This document shows, in pieces, positions 36,803 to 49,159 of a stretch of DNA of 64,000 nucleotides (position 1 is its first letter; each line of letters begins with the position of its first letter). The notes under the pieces were generated by a model, which made no database searches, was not told where the DNA came from, and saw nothing but the letters and a program-made list of their open reading frames with translations. This stretch comes from Lamellibrachia satsuma (lineage: Eukaryota; Annelida; Polychaeta; Sabellida; Siboglinidae), in NCBI GenBank assembly GCA_033239005.1, contig BSQZ01000053.1:851501-915500 (forward strand). Direction: 5' to 3'. The position numbers were made by a program, and so were the translations under genes.

Positions 36803-38345
36803 ACAGCCACTGCCTGACGGCTGTAACATGGGCATCCACTGCCTGACGGCTGTAACATGGGCATCCACTGCCTGACGGCTGTAACATGGACATCCACTGC
36901 CTGACGGCTGTAACATGGACATCCATTGCCTGACGGCTGTAACATGGGCATCCACTGCCTGACGGCTGTAACATGGACATCCACTGCCTGACGGCTGTAA
37001 CATGGACATCCACTGCCTGACGGCTGTAACATGGACATCCACTGCCTGACGGCTATAACATGGACATCCACTGCCTGACGGCTGTAACATGGACATCCAC
37101 TGCCTGACGGCTGTAACATGGACATCCACTGCCTGACGGCTGTAACATGGACATCCACTGCCTGACGGCTGTAACATGGACATCCACTGCCTGACGGCTG
37201 TAACATGGACATCCACTGCCTGACGGCTGTAACATGGACATCCACTGCCTGACGGCTGTAACATGGACATCCACTGCCTGACGGCTGTAACATAGACATC
37301 CACTGCCTGACGGCTGTAACATGGACATCCACTGCCTGACGACTGTAACATGTACATCCACTGCCTGACGGTTGTAACATGGACATCCACTGCCTGACGG
37401 CTGTAACATAGACATCCATTGCCTGACGGCTGTAACATGGACATCCACTGCCTGACGGCTGTAACATGGACATCCACTGCCTGACGGCTGTAACATGGAC
37501 ATCCACTGCCTGACGGCTGTAACATGGACATCCACTGCCTGACGGCTGTAACATGGACATCCACTGCCTGACGGTTGTAACATGGACATCCACTGCCTGA
37601 CGGCTGTAACATAGACATCCATTGCCTGACGGCTGTAACATGTACATCCACTGCCTGACGGTTGTAACATGGACATCCACTGCCTGACGGCTGTAACATA
37701 GACATCCATTGCCTGACGGCTGTAACATGGACATCCACTGCCTGACGACTGTAACATGTACATCCACTGCCTGACGGTTGTAACATGGACATCCACTGCC
37801 TGACGGCTGTAACATAGACATCCATTGCCTGACGGCTGTAACATGGACATCCACTGCCTGACGGCTGTAACATGGACATCCACTGCCTGACGGCTGTAAC
37901 ATGGACATCCACTGCCTGACGGCTGTAACATGGACATCCACTGCCTGACGGCTGTAACATGGACATCCACTGCCTGACGGCTGTAACATAGACATCCACT
38001 GCCTGACGGCTGTAACATGGGCATCCACTGCCTGACGGCTGTAACATGTACATCCATTGCCTGACGGCTGTAACATGAACATCCACTGCCTGACGGCTAT
38101 AACATGGACATCCACTGCCTGACGGCTGTAACGTGGACATCCACTGCCTGACGGCTGTAACGTGGACATCCACTGCCTGACGGCTGTAACGTGGACATCC
38201 ATTGCCTGTCGGCTGTTACGTGGACATCCACTGCCTGACGGCTGTAACGTAGACATCCACTGCCTGACGGCTGTAACATGGACATCCATTGCCTGACGGC
38301 TGTAACATGGGCATCCACTGCCTGACGGCTGTAACATGGACATCC
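36803..38345 (+). repeat. 29-bp minisatellite, about 53 units
   Basis: The unit starts catccactgcctgacggctg and ends taacatgga. Substitutions (tgtaca, tagaca, gggca, acgtgg, cctgtcgg) mark sub-types. Because 29 is not a multiple of 3 and no minus-strand frame of the unit has a stop, minus-strand frames of up to 581 codons arise automatically with a 29-residue period. There is no reason to consider them genes. Confidence 0.98.
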
Positions 38346-38800
38346 GAATGCAAATGGCTTGCCCAAAGATTACCTGCCAAAAACAGTAGAAAAAAGAAAA
38401 CGAGAAGAAAGCTTCCGAAGCATTTAATACGGTTAAATTTATCATCAGACAAGTCTAGTTACAGCAACACAGTCGTGCACTTGTATCAAATAAGAATAAT
38501 ATAATTGAAAACGCATTTAATGTATTAACCAAAAAAAGGTTAGATTTATGCTAGTTGAAAGACACTGCAGCCGCAGCGCATTAGTTTCAATGCACACGAG
38601 CTCGCTTGTTCTTTGTCGTGCGTTGGGGCGAACCAGTTTTCTATAGCAAAACACATAAACACACCGACCGCTGGCAGACAAACTGATATGAATGCGGTCG
38701 TGTCTGATAGAGTGGCATTTGAACAATGGGTCGCGGTGGTCGCGAGGCAGGCCCGACTAACCCCCGGGTAGCGTGGTGGCGACTTCAACACCTCGACACG
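38346..38800. other. Non-coding, no recognised feature
   Basis: No supported feature; GC and CpG content rise towards 38.7-38.9 kb. Confidence 0.35.
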
Positions 38801-38934
38801 AGCTGCGCGGGGAGTTAGGCGTGTAGCTCAGCGGTCCGTTTATCTGTTCACGTTTTCGTAAGTGAACGGCTAATTACGAGCGCCGTGCTCGAGAAAACAG
38901 CGGCTAGAAGGACATGGCTGCCTGACTGCGAGAA

Positions 38935-38986
38935 ATGAGAAACTTTCGTTGTTGTTTTACCAAGAAGAAACGCGCCACGAACAGAG
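38935..38986 (+). CDS. Possible first coding exon of an unknown gene
   Basis: ATG at 38935 opens MRNFRCCFTKKKRATNR and reaches a consensus donor (acagag/GTGAGT at 38987). The upstream 200 bp are CpG-rich, as expected near a promoter. The Cys-Cys followed by a lysine/arginine cluster would suit a palmitoylated, membrane-associated N-terminus. A (GCGT)n array follows in the presumed intron. No second exon was found, so this is weak. Confidence 0.25.
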
Positions 38987-39045
38987 GTGAGTCACACGGA
39001 AGTCTTTATATGCGTGTGGTTTATGACATCTGTGTGCCAGTGTGT

Positions 39046-39050
39046 TTGTG

Positions 39051-39124
<74 letters not shown>
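39046..39124 (+). repeat. (GCGT)n microsatellite
   Basis: About 19 gcgt units. Long open frames here (RACVRACV or HARTHART) are repeat artefacts. Confidence 0.98.
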
Positions 39125-39125
<1 letters not shown>

Positions 39126-39484
39126 AGTGCTTTATATCTGCGGGGATCATTGGCATTGCAAAACGCACAGGCATGTGTAGAAAAAAGAAAAGGATTTTAT
39201 CATTATCCGTCAGTGAGACATTACGGCAGACTAGGCACACCTGACTTGGGGACGGTGGTCCACGCATAGACGCGGAATGTTTTCATTGAAGAATATATTT
39301 ATGACTCCCGGTTTCTCGTGGAAGGCGGTGGTAATGAATAGGCAAATGAGTCAAAATAAAAGATATATATTAAACTGGGAGCCAAATTGGTAATCGCGCC
39401 CTATCCTAGTTCAAACCAAGACCGGATCATAGAGAGAAACGCGGTTCGGAAGATCTGGAAGGTGCCGCCTTAGAGACGGTTCAC

Positions 39485-39735
39485 GTGGGGCGCGGTGGCC
39501 GCGTCGTTGGAATGCCGGACTGTCAACAAAGAAGACCGGGTTTCGAGACCACCTGCTGCTGTCTCGAAACTTGGACAGTTTTGTTCACCCAACATTGCCT
39601 GTGCCTCTCGGAACAGACTAAAACCGTTGGTCCCTTCTATCTAGTTTCTATGCAGGGGAAGTAAAATATCCCACACCGGGAAATGGGGAAAACCTGTTGT
39701 GGACTCACTAACTATATAGAAGGAAACTCTGAGAA
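39485..39735 (+). mobile_element. tRNA-derived SINE, family 2
   Basis: The head has ggggcgcggtggccgcgtcg and a degenerate B-box gggtttcgagacc. The body contains ctcgaaacttggacagtttt, ttggtcccttctatctagt and ggggaagtaaaatatccc. The last two blocks match the SINE at 29.6 kb. Confidence 0.6.
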
Positions 39736-40032
39736 TAAACTACTCCTATGTTAGCCGTAGGCTGGAGTAAAACGTCATAAGTCATTGAGTCATTCATAGG
39801 TTGGCTCAGTTTTACGCGAATGGAGTCAACCGGTTGTGAACGGGAAACATTTCAGGAAAGTCTTACACACTGTTTAATGATGTGTACCGACATATTGACA
39901 ATTCGTTTTGTGATGTGTACACACATTAACCACATGTCATGTTGTACAAATGTGAGAATAACCGAGGGGCGACCATGTGTGGTCACGCTGGCGTAGTCCG
40001 CGTGAGAAATGCTTCATCACTTACTTTCCTAT

Positions 40033-40285
40033 GCGCACGCACGCACGCACGCACAAACCACCACCAGAACCACCACCACACCACACCACACCCGCCAATA
40101 CACACACACCACACCATACACCACACCACACCCACCAACCCACCAACCCACCCACCCTACTAACGACCTATCCACCCATCCACCCACCCACCCACCTATC
40201 CACACACCCACACACCCACACACCATTACCACCAGAACCACTACCACACCACATACCACCCACCCACCAACCCACCCACCATCAG
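40033..40285 (+). repeat. (ACGC)n then C/A-rich (CCA/CCCA)n tract
   Basis: Short acgc run followed by about 230 bp of imperfect ccacc, cccacc and caca units. Confidence 0.95.
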
Positions 40286-40289
40286 TGCA

Positions 40290-42035
40290 TTGATGCCCGC
40301 ATCATTCAACAAGCTGCGCGCCGTGATCATATATGTTTAGTTCATAGACACATCGGCATTCTATCGGCTTGATTCAACCGAACTAACACCCAACAACGAT
40401 CTCTATACATAGGACATATACGGAATTAATCACTAACAAATTGTACACCAGACAATTTATCACAGAACAACTATAGAGGGAACTAATGTGAAGTAGGACA
40501 TTTAAAGCTACTTTTTACTCTTACTTTTTACTGCATGACACGGAAGCCCAGTTAAATCATTTGGTTGATTTTTTAAATTATCCAGGTCAAGTGACTTAAT
40601 AAATGTGTCACCTTCGTAAAGAGAACGGTTTATTTGTCTGATGTCGTACGGGTGTGTAGTTTCTCAGGGTTCACATACTGTGCATAACTCAGCTCATACA
40701 ACGTAATGTGAACATGTGTTGACGTAACGCATTATCACTTCGATTGCACATGGCTACAGTGCATTTCAGAATGTTTGTTCACATTCAAAGCAGGATCTTG
40801 TTTAGCTTCGTGCTGTGTTGCATTATAAAGAGACCACTTTGTTGAGATTGCCACTGCTCGAGTTATTACAAAGCACAGTCCGTGATCGATCCCTGGTTTC
40901 TCTAAACGTAGTTCATCCGTTTTCACGTTCATCGAAAAGACCGTGTTTACTCATTAAAGCTATTAAGAAAACGCAATGGTGGCGCTTCGCACCTCCGTGA
41001 GAATATAGCGATGTTAGAAGTGAAAATTACCTTACGTTAGTTACAGCAATTGACATAAAAGTTACATAAAATCATATAAATATACCATATGTTACAACAC
41101 ATTGGAAAGTGGACTAATCATAATGTATATTCAGGTGAGACAGAAACGCGGGGTACTTCGACCCCCCGTGCAAATTAACAATGCTATACAGAAAGTAGAT
41201 AAATGCATAAAACATACTGAGAATTATGTACAAAACCTTTAAACCACTAAGACTAATTATCATATCGTACAGATAGGTAAGGCCATTCTGTCACAAAATT
41301 AAGTACTCATACTTCTGTACTTGCTCTAAAAACCTGCGTTCACTGCTGAAAATTCAGTGAATAGTCATATCTGGAACAGGGAAAAGCTTAAAAAAACTGA
41401 AAGAATCCTTTGTTAACTACGGTTCTGCTATCAGTGTTTTACAATGAATCTACATATGTACACAATATGACCTATGGGAAAACGTTCCGTGAGAATACAG
41501 CGATATTAACGGGATTGGCAGGTGCTGAGCTTTGTAAAGCCAACCGTTCAGCCAAGGCCCGTGGCAGTGTGAACGGTCTGGTCTCTGGCAGCGCGGTATG
41601 CTATTAAAAGTTTGCTATTGACGGTACAAAAAATCGTTTTTATTGTAAAATCATATAATATATAAATAAATTGTATCTAACAACTTGACCGCCCAAATCT
41701 GTTTTAGTGAACCACAACTTAATTAAAGGCGGCGGGTACATACGCAATTAGCCATCATTCTTCAATCAAATGCTCTGCGATGTCAGAAAGTGACTAGTTT
41801 AGTAATCACAGACCAAACTATGTTACATTAGTTGAGTTTGAAAGCAAAGAGCATGGCATATCGTATTGGCAAGTACAGGATTAGCTATTTACAGATAGAT
41901 TTTCATTTGGTGAGCAAATATTGCCAGAATACAGGCATTAGCTACGTAGGCCGGGTTATCTAACAGTATGGCGCGGCCCATACATGCAACTGAAATGCTG
42001 TGTATTCAACAAGGTTTTCCTAGTAAACCACTGGA
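40290..42035. other. Non-coding AT-rich sequence
   Basis: No coding region or RNA gene that I can support. Dispersed repeat A follows at about 42110-42200, inside an unrecognised 103-codon frame (42036-42347). Confidence 0.4.
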
Positions 42036-43477
42036 GTGATATTCTTAATTGTAGTTGCAAATGGTTATGTTTTAGTAATTCCTATAGGCGAACAGGTCCA
42101 AAATCACATGTGTTTCCAATTAAACGATTCACGCACTACTGATTTAAACATCGACAAACCTGATTCGCGATTGGCTAAATCAATTGAGAATTTCATTTCC
42201 AACGGATTTGTCTCCCAAGCTGAGTTAACTAGGTCAATTGAAATTGTCGAGACTTGCAACGAGATATACATATTGAAACACCATAATGAAAGACCAACAT
42301 ACCTATTGTATAAATCACCTGATCAGTGCTTATTTAGTCTAACTTAACCCTATTTCACGACCGTTCCACTGGAAACACATAAACAGAGAGCTCTGTATAC
42401 AGGACACACCCTCGATACAAAGCATGCTTGGTGGCAATATACACAGTGACAAATTACCGCCAGTTCAGTTCAAAGGTTCTTTTAAATTCCTTAGTCTGAA
42501 TTTGACGGATTGTCGTGAAAGGCGAACAGTTGATCGAACTGCGGTATGTTAAACAGTCAGGCGATTCAAAAGCAAAGACTTGTGTAATTAATCGCGGATT
42601 TAAATTGGTGCCGCGTGTAGCCACTGGTAAACAAGTGCGCTGTGTTGTTCACTTGCAAATTTATGTTACGATATGTTTCAAATAACTATGCAGAAGATAG
42701 TTACAATTGGCTTTTAACTCTCTCTCTCTCTCTCTCTCAATCAACCCTTGACCGACAAGATCGTTGAGGTGTAGGGGAGACCGGACTAGTTACAATTTTC
42801 AGTTAAAGTCACGTTTTGTGAAAAGTATGTTAGATGAATTATTTCTGTCAACGTAGACTATACATTAAATTTATTATTCGCGCTCATAACATGTACCATA
42901 CCATTGATATTCCGCATAGGTAGATACGTGAAGTTTCCCAGGCGTGGTCGACTGTAACAACTAGCCCCGTAAGCGGGGCAAGTTGTTACATCATACAGGG
43001 CACGTTGTTACAGTAAAGAATGCGTGGATCGCAAAGCCAGTGTCACTCGTACATGTTACTGTTATTGCATTAATTAGATTACACACACTTATACATCTTA
43101 TACAATTGTGCATAACAATGTAGGTGTTCACACCTTCATATGTTCAGCTTTTCATTTTTATTTACCAAAGGGCTCGGATTCTTACATAACAATCAACAGT
43201 GAATGGAATATAAACATAAATTATTGAATGGAGTATGAAATAGTGACTGGCAATATATATTTTCTACTTGATTGAACGATACACACACGTACGGACTCTG
43301 AGATATTTGATAATTGTGTTTGACGCTGGTAGCATTTACAGTACTGGTTATAAACCTGAACGTTAGGCTTCACGAGTGAAATGATGCGTTCACAAGTCGT
43401 GGTTAAAAAAATGGCGTCCTTTCTATCATTGTCAGTGCACAACTCAGCGCCCAAGCGTTGTTGCAGTTGTAAAGACT

Positions 43478-43556
43478 TGCCCCAATACAATTGTTACAAC
43501 TTGTCCCAATACAATTGTTACAACTTGTCCCAATACAATTGTTACAACTTGTCCCA
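43478..43556 (+). repeat. 24-bp tandem array inside the GTAGGGG element
   Basis: Three to four units of ttgtcccaatacaattgtta plus caac. Each contains the element's subterminal TTGTTACA-like motif. Confidence 0.9.
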
Positions 43557-43767
43557 AACACATTTTTTGGCAGTTGAACGAACGTGGACGATAACAAATC
43601 CTGAATTTAAGTTTAGCTTCCACTTGGCATAACCCCTTATTCTATTATAGTAGACATGTTTCAAGTTTCATTCACGACACATAAAAAGTGGCCAAAAAAG
43701 TCTTACGTGGCGAAAAAGTAATTTTTTCCACACCTCGTTAATTTCGTCTTCTTAACTTCCGATTTTT

Positions 43768-43826
43768 GGACAGTGTGAGTCACCATCGACTATTGTCGAT
43801 GGTGACTCACTGTCGATGGTGACTCC
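43768..43826 (+). repeat. Short inverted and direct repeats of gactcaccatcga
   Basis: tgagtcaccatcgacta is followed by tgtcgatggtgactcactg, forming a hairpin, then a further direct gtcgatggtgactcc. Confidence 0.85.
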
Positions 43827-44129
43827 ATATGTATGCTGTGGCTTCGTACAACGACTCTGTAACAACTTGTATACAACTAGCCCCGGTCCCCCCTACGTCT
43901 GGATGCTATATCAACAACCCGTTGCCACCGTCTCTGTCCCGGGTTGCCTCAAGGAAGATCTTTGAGCGGCATGTCTGTCCATTCTTTGATGTTGTCGAGC
44001 CACATCTTCCATGGCCCCGTTTTCTATCCCCTGTCACAGAATGTCTTTGGCGACACTTGTTGTGACGGGTGGCGCGTCCACATGATTGTCGTGTCCTTCT
44101 TTTAATAACATTCAGCACTGATTTTGGAT

Positions 44130-44660
44130 GTCGTGCCAGTTCAGTGATGGTTTTGTTCTACAAATCGATTGGTCACGTGTATTTGCATATAAAGAAGTTA
44201 TCTACGTAATACACAGCAACGTGTGACACTGCCACGGTCGATTAGAAGACGATATTATTTCATTAATATTAAGAAACCCAAATAATCAAAACAATTCGTG
44301 TTCGACCGTTCGTGGTTGGTTGTTTGGATATTTTTTTCATCACTGATCGATCCACCCTACAAACGTAGATGTCAGCCCTGTCCCACTCACCGCATTAATC
44401 ACGCAGCTACGTCGCGACGATATCACTCGATTCAGCAATTCGCCGGATATGATATGTCGTTAATTCATGGGCGTCAACATATGCTAATGGAAAAACAGGA
44501 AAGTGCTCATGAAAAGCGAGAAACACTCTCCCCTAATCAACTTTCGTCGTTTTTTTTTTGGCGTTTTTCGTCGGGATTTTTAACGCGCTGTTTTGATGGG
44601 CCGCCATTTTGGTGTGCCGTTCTTGTTCGCGGTGAACGCACGCGCAAGAAAATGTGAAAT
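44130..44660. other. Non-coding; unrecognised 119-codon frame
   Basis: The frame 44298-44657 (+) has no known domain and I do not support it as a gene. Confidence 0.3.
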
Positions 44661-44689
44661 CACTTGAGACCAAAGACGCATTATGTGCC

Positions 44690-45102
<413 letters not shown>

Positions 45103-45441
45103 CATTTCTAACGGTTCACTGGCAACACATGCACGTGTCATTGACTGTAGGATCCGTTGCGCTTAAAGACCTGCTGTAGTTGTTTTCGTCACTGTTTAAT
45201 GTAGAGCACCTCGTATGACGGTTTTCTGGAAGAAAAAACGACAGAAGTTAACGAATTTTTTCCAGCAGAATGATGCAAGAATGCGTATTACCAAACTTCT
45301 TTTTTAGAATATTCAGAATAGAACAGCATTAAGAAAACGTTAACACCGTCGCAGAAGGGAAGATAAATAGTGATCTTCTCCCAGCCGTCATCTGCGGCTC
45401 TCGTACGAACGACAAAGTTAATTTAGTAGTCAACAGCCAGG

Positions 45442-45507
45442 CGGGGCGGAGCGGGGTGGGGCGGGGTGGGGCGGGGTGGGGCGGGGTGGGGCGGGGTGGG
45501 GCGGGGT
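45442..45507 (+). repeat. G-rich 10-bp repeat (ggcggggtgg), about 6 units
   Basis: Every unit supplies two runs of four G (one partly three), so multiple G-quadruplex registers are possible on the + strand. Confidence 0.95.
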
Positions 45508-47540
45508 CACCTGGTGCCCGCTAAATCACGACTGTAACTCGTAATGTCCCGCGCTGCTCTATCCAGCGTCGAGCCGTGTGTTAATTTAGACATCGCTTCA
45601 GAACTACGTTTCTTAGACGTGAGACGCAATTTCAAGAGCTGCTAGTAGTTCTGTCATAACACTGCTGTCCAGGCTCGTACTCGTGTTTTTAAGGGGAATT
45701 CGAGCGTACCCAATCAGCCGGGGATTTCTGTGATGATTTCTGAAAATGTAACAGTTAAACAAAATTCACTCAAAAGGGGTTCGAACCCCCCGAAACCCAC
45801 CTATCCCTCACCCAAGGACGGGCATGCGGCCTAGTTCTCGTTAGATGTGTGAGTCCAGGCCCATGGTACCGTTTCACTTAAATACTTATGAGCTCATTAG
45901 CGCGATTTCGCTCCTGAGCTATGATCAAACAGAATTTTTTTTTCGCTAAGTCTAAAAATAAATCGTAAAAACGCTTACAGAAACGGTCAAACGCTCTTAA
46001 AAACGTTCCTCACTAACGACGGGGTTAGTCGTTAGACCGTTCATAAAGCAAAACACATCCTTCATAAACAGTCAAATTTACATAACTGCGTAATAATCGT
46101 CACTCCAATTTTACGTAGAGATCCAGTTTTTCACAGTCAAATAAGTTTTCAAAATTTGAGCGATGAATAGCGTGTAAATGATCGCTTTTGTCTAGAGCGT
46201 CTATTTTACAGTACTGCCGTTAACAAGTCGTCGTGTGCGCCGTTTTACGGCATCGCGAAGGTCAAGGTTGTTCGCGAAACGTTTGATATTAAATTTTGAG
46301 CAAATTTTAAGCTGTATGTAGCCAACATAATGTACACCCCTAATCTTCGTATTGGGGTATTCGATGACACGACTTAGGTAGAGGTCATTACACTTCGCCG
46401 GCGTGTTTAATATTACATTTTTGCTCTTTGCCCAGTGAACAAATAAATCAAATGTGGTTGACAGGTGGTCGATGCGACTTATTATTAACAACTTTTCTAT
46501 AGTTATAATTGCTCAATTGTGCACACTGTGGAGCTGATGGTGCACATTTCGATCATTAGCTTATGGTAGGTTTAATGAGTATCTTAGTGAAATGCATTCT
46601 GAAAACGCTCACATGACGGATTTTGTTTTATAATGAATGGGCTTTCCTTGAGCTTATTATCTTAGTGAAACGGTTCCCAGCACTGGAGGCGAAGCCGTCT
46701 GTGTTTAGTGGCGCGGCAAACTGTCTTCGAAAAAATTACAATAAATTACTATTTGTCGGTGAGGTTTAAATTTCTTGGATGATTTTTACTTTTTGATTCA
46801 TATTAATGATCGAATGAAATGCATGCAACGTGGATATTTGTGCTCCCTTGTTTTTTTTTAAATGGAATAATGTCCATATATGAGGATTTTGCCAATTATG
46901 TCTGTGCACACATTAAAATGGCATGTGCCAGTGACTGCATGATCCCTTGCGGGGGAAGACATGATGCAGTTTTGGGCGCCATTTGACAGGGAGCTTCTTA
47001 TATGCAGATTTTCCTGGAAATTTACAGAATTTGAGGAATGTGTTTCCTGTAGGTTGACGAAAGAATGTAATGTTATATTACCATCTTTGAGTTTTAGAAC
47101 GTTCGAAATACAAATTTGTGTGCATCATCGAAATGCATTAACGCTGTCACCAATGGACAAATAAATAATCATTCGTCCCCTGAAATGACAACATCGATGA
47201 CGAATGTGCTGTAAGCAGATTAGAAAATCAATACATTCACACGTTGTCCTTCTGAATCCACTTTCCAGCCACGCATAAAATAAAATATTCCATAGTTGTG
47301 TGCTCAACATCGAGGCTACCAACGCAGGCCACAGCTGTCTCAGTGACGACGAGACCAAGTTCTGAGAAAACAGCGACAAGATCGCAGTATTCTCCGTGAC
47401 AAGGTTATCTCTAAGGGCGACCGGTGAGAGTTCCTGAGCTTTACGGAGACAGCACTGGCACTGACAGTAACAGCCGCTGCAGTAGATCTCGCAATGATGC
47501 ATACATCAGTGCGAGTACGTTTGATAACAAGGGTTTGACA
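45508..47540. other. Non-coding, no recognised gene
   Basis: AT-rich sequence with unsupported frames (46201-46491 -, 46961-47164 +, 47125-47502 -). No domains recognised. Confidence 0.35.
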
Positions 47541-47546
47541 CCTGTT

Positions 47547-47900
47547 TAACAAGATTTAGAAAGATTGCCACCCAAGGCAAATGCCCAGATGGCAAATGGA
47601 CAAGGAAGCTTTTGGCTTATCGAGAGTCCAACAGTTTTCAACTATGTGTAACCCGCCTTCCTGATATATGTGTCAACCTTGTTTCTAAACATACTCACGC
47701 TGCTAGCAGTTACATAATCTGTAGATAATTTGTTACATTGATGTATTGAACGAGTACTTCCTGATATCCAATCTACACTGATCCTTTACTAATGACACCT
47801 CCTGTTCTCTAGTTCTACAATCTTTCTTGAGTGAGGAAAAAAATATTTCTATCAATATTTTCATACCCATTTAATATTCTAGAAACTTCAATTTGATCTA
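47547..47900 (-). mobile_element. CR1/Jockey-type LINE, 3' fragment of a diverged subfamily
   Basis: Shares the 3' end (tgtttaacaagattta, ggcaaatggacaaggaag, ttatcgagagtccaaca) and the C-terminal coding part with the 26.75-kb copy, for example atgtgtaacccgcc and aaacatactcac. Substitutions and small indels are numerous, so it is older or a distinct subfamily. 5' truncated. Confidence 0.8.
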
Positions 47901-48039
47901 TATGTGTGTAAATGTTACGATAACAATGATAGTTATAATACGACGATAATGACAGTAGTATTGATGAGAAAGATTGTCGTAGTTATGATTATGGCAATGC
48001 TGACAGAAACGATGTATGGTGAAATGGCAGTCAACACAT

Positions 48040-48183
48040 AAAGACATCATCATCGACTGTCCGTCGATGTCGACGAAGACAGATGAGACGCTGTGGGGTG
48101 TATGTGTCGTGTATGAGAGGTCAGACCAGCATTGGAGCGGAAGGCACGCTTGCACTGCGGGCATGTCCAAGTATGAGCGGCGT
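48040..48183 (-). pseudogene. C2H2 zinc-finger remnant of a LINE C-terminus
   Basis: The minus strand reads HTWTCPQCKRAFRSNAGLTS, then HTRHIH (C-x2-C-x12-H), followed by a Ser/Thr-rich tail. Single C2H2 fingers with the core C..CGR.CRS..GL.SH.R are the usual end of some RTE-like LINEs. The frame is cut at 48183, where a DNA element begins. Confidence 0.6.
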
Positions 48184-49157
48184 TCAGTGGCGTAGTGATC
48201 CGGGGCCCGGGGTTGCACTCGCACCCGGGCGCCGGTTCTGGGGGCGCCAAATCGACAGTCAACTTGGTTGCGCTTATTATAATTTGTCATGCTGCGTATT
48301 TGTTATTAGATATGTTGTAAAGAGTGAATTCATGATTAACTTTAACATGTATTTCACGTAGCTGACGAACAGGTAATGTATTTACTATTAACGTGCAAAG
48401 ATATTTTGTAAGTGTGGCGTTTAATCGCTAGGTGGCGCTGGCAGTGTTTTGGTCACGGGAATGAGAAATAGCGTGCGAGTCGGTTTTGCTGGGTCACATT
48501 TCCTGCGTGATATCTCCGATTGATATTCGCCTCGAGAGTGTAATATGTATCATACAGCGTATTATCCATGAAGGTACGTGTGTAAGTCTGTATGTTATGT
48601 TACTAAGTATTATTAACCAAGTACTCGCATTTTATTACGCAAACGTGGTTTATCAATAGAACAACGTGCAATCCCCCAGACGGCGCCATTCAACAATGCG
48701 GTACATTGGTTAAAGTGTGTTTGAACGTCATTTAAGGGAAGGTTTTCGTAGTTGCACGAACATCTAACATCCATAATTGTCGCGACAAGTCACCGTTATA
48801 AAAATAAAGACTACAACAACTAAAACGACACCAACTCTGCCATTCATTAACTAGGCATTACAACTGGCTTAATCGATTTTTTATGACTAGCAGGGGGTTA
48901 TTAAAACTAGTGTAATCCTATAATATTATTTAAAGAACATGTATTTTCACTGATATGGATAACGTACACACAAACGCACTGACATGGGCGCGCTCACACG
49001 CACGCACGCGCACCTGTATAACGAATAATGGTACATACAGGTATATTCCGAACACGCTATTTGTCCTATTTGTGGTTTCATTGCATAGTGAATTTTTTAA
49101 TATTATTGGGAGCACCAAATAGTTTTTTGCACCCGGGCGCCGACTGCCCTCAATGCG
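48184..49157 (+). mobile_element. hAT-like non-autonomous element with GC-rich ends
   Basis: Left end cagtggcgtagtgatccgg, right end ctcaatgcgccacctg (inverted, imperfect). Both ends hold gcacccgggcgcc (48222-48234 and 49129-49141). Flanking octamers gcggcgtt and gtggcgtc agree at 6 of 8. The interior is AT-rich with acgcacgc tracts and no transposase. It abuts the zinc-finger remnant, consistent with insertion into it. Confidence 0.6.
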
Positions 49158-49159
49158 CC

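Larger units (their letters stand above)
42771..43896 (+). mobile_element. GTAGGGG DNA element, 1126 bp, with subterminal hairpin
   Basis: Ends are gtaggggagaccgg and ccggtcccccctac (inverted, 13 of 14). It is flanked by GT dinucleotides (42769-42770 and 43897-43898). Subterminal copies of a TTGTTACA-centred motif occur as a hairpin (42953-42990), again at 42998-43012, in a 24-bp array (43475-43556) and near the right end (about 43859-43890). It has no convincing ORF, so it is non-autonomous. Deleted relatives are at 18442, 6406 and 10139. Superfamily not identified. Confidence 0.75.
42716..44125 (-). mobile_element. LINE 3' end (RTE-like), split by the GTAGGGG element
   Basis: Right part, minus strand (44125-43897): RKRGHGR-type sequence, then in a neighbouring frame KMWLDNIKEWTDMPLKDL, a stop, and RRWQRVVDIAS. 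Left part (42770-42716): PQRSCRSRVD, a stop, then (GA)n. W.DNI.EWT......L.....DR..W...V is the standard C-terminus and PQR...... the usual tail of such LINEs. Joining the two parts with one copy of the 2-bp flanking repeat restores a continuous frame, so the LINE was present first. Confidence 0.72.

Noticed and set aside
36700..38445. Minus-strand ORFs of 334-581 codons
   Set aside because: They are generated by a stop-free 29-bp repeat and exist in several frames at once; no non-repetitive domain is attached.
43381..43632. Small Cys/Tyr-rich repeat protein (QYNCYNLS repeats)
   Set aside because: It is the translation of a 24-bp array inside a non-autonomous transposon, made of the element's own subterminal motif.
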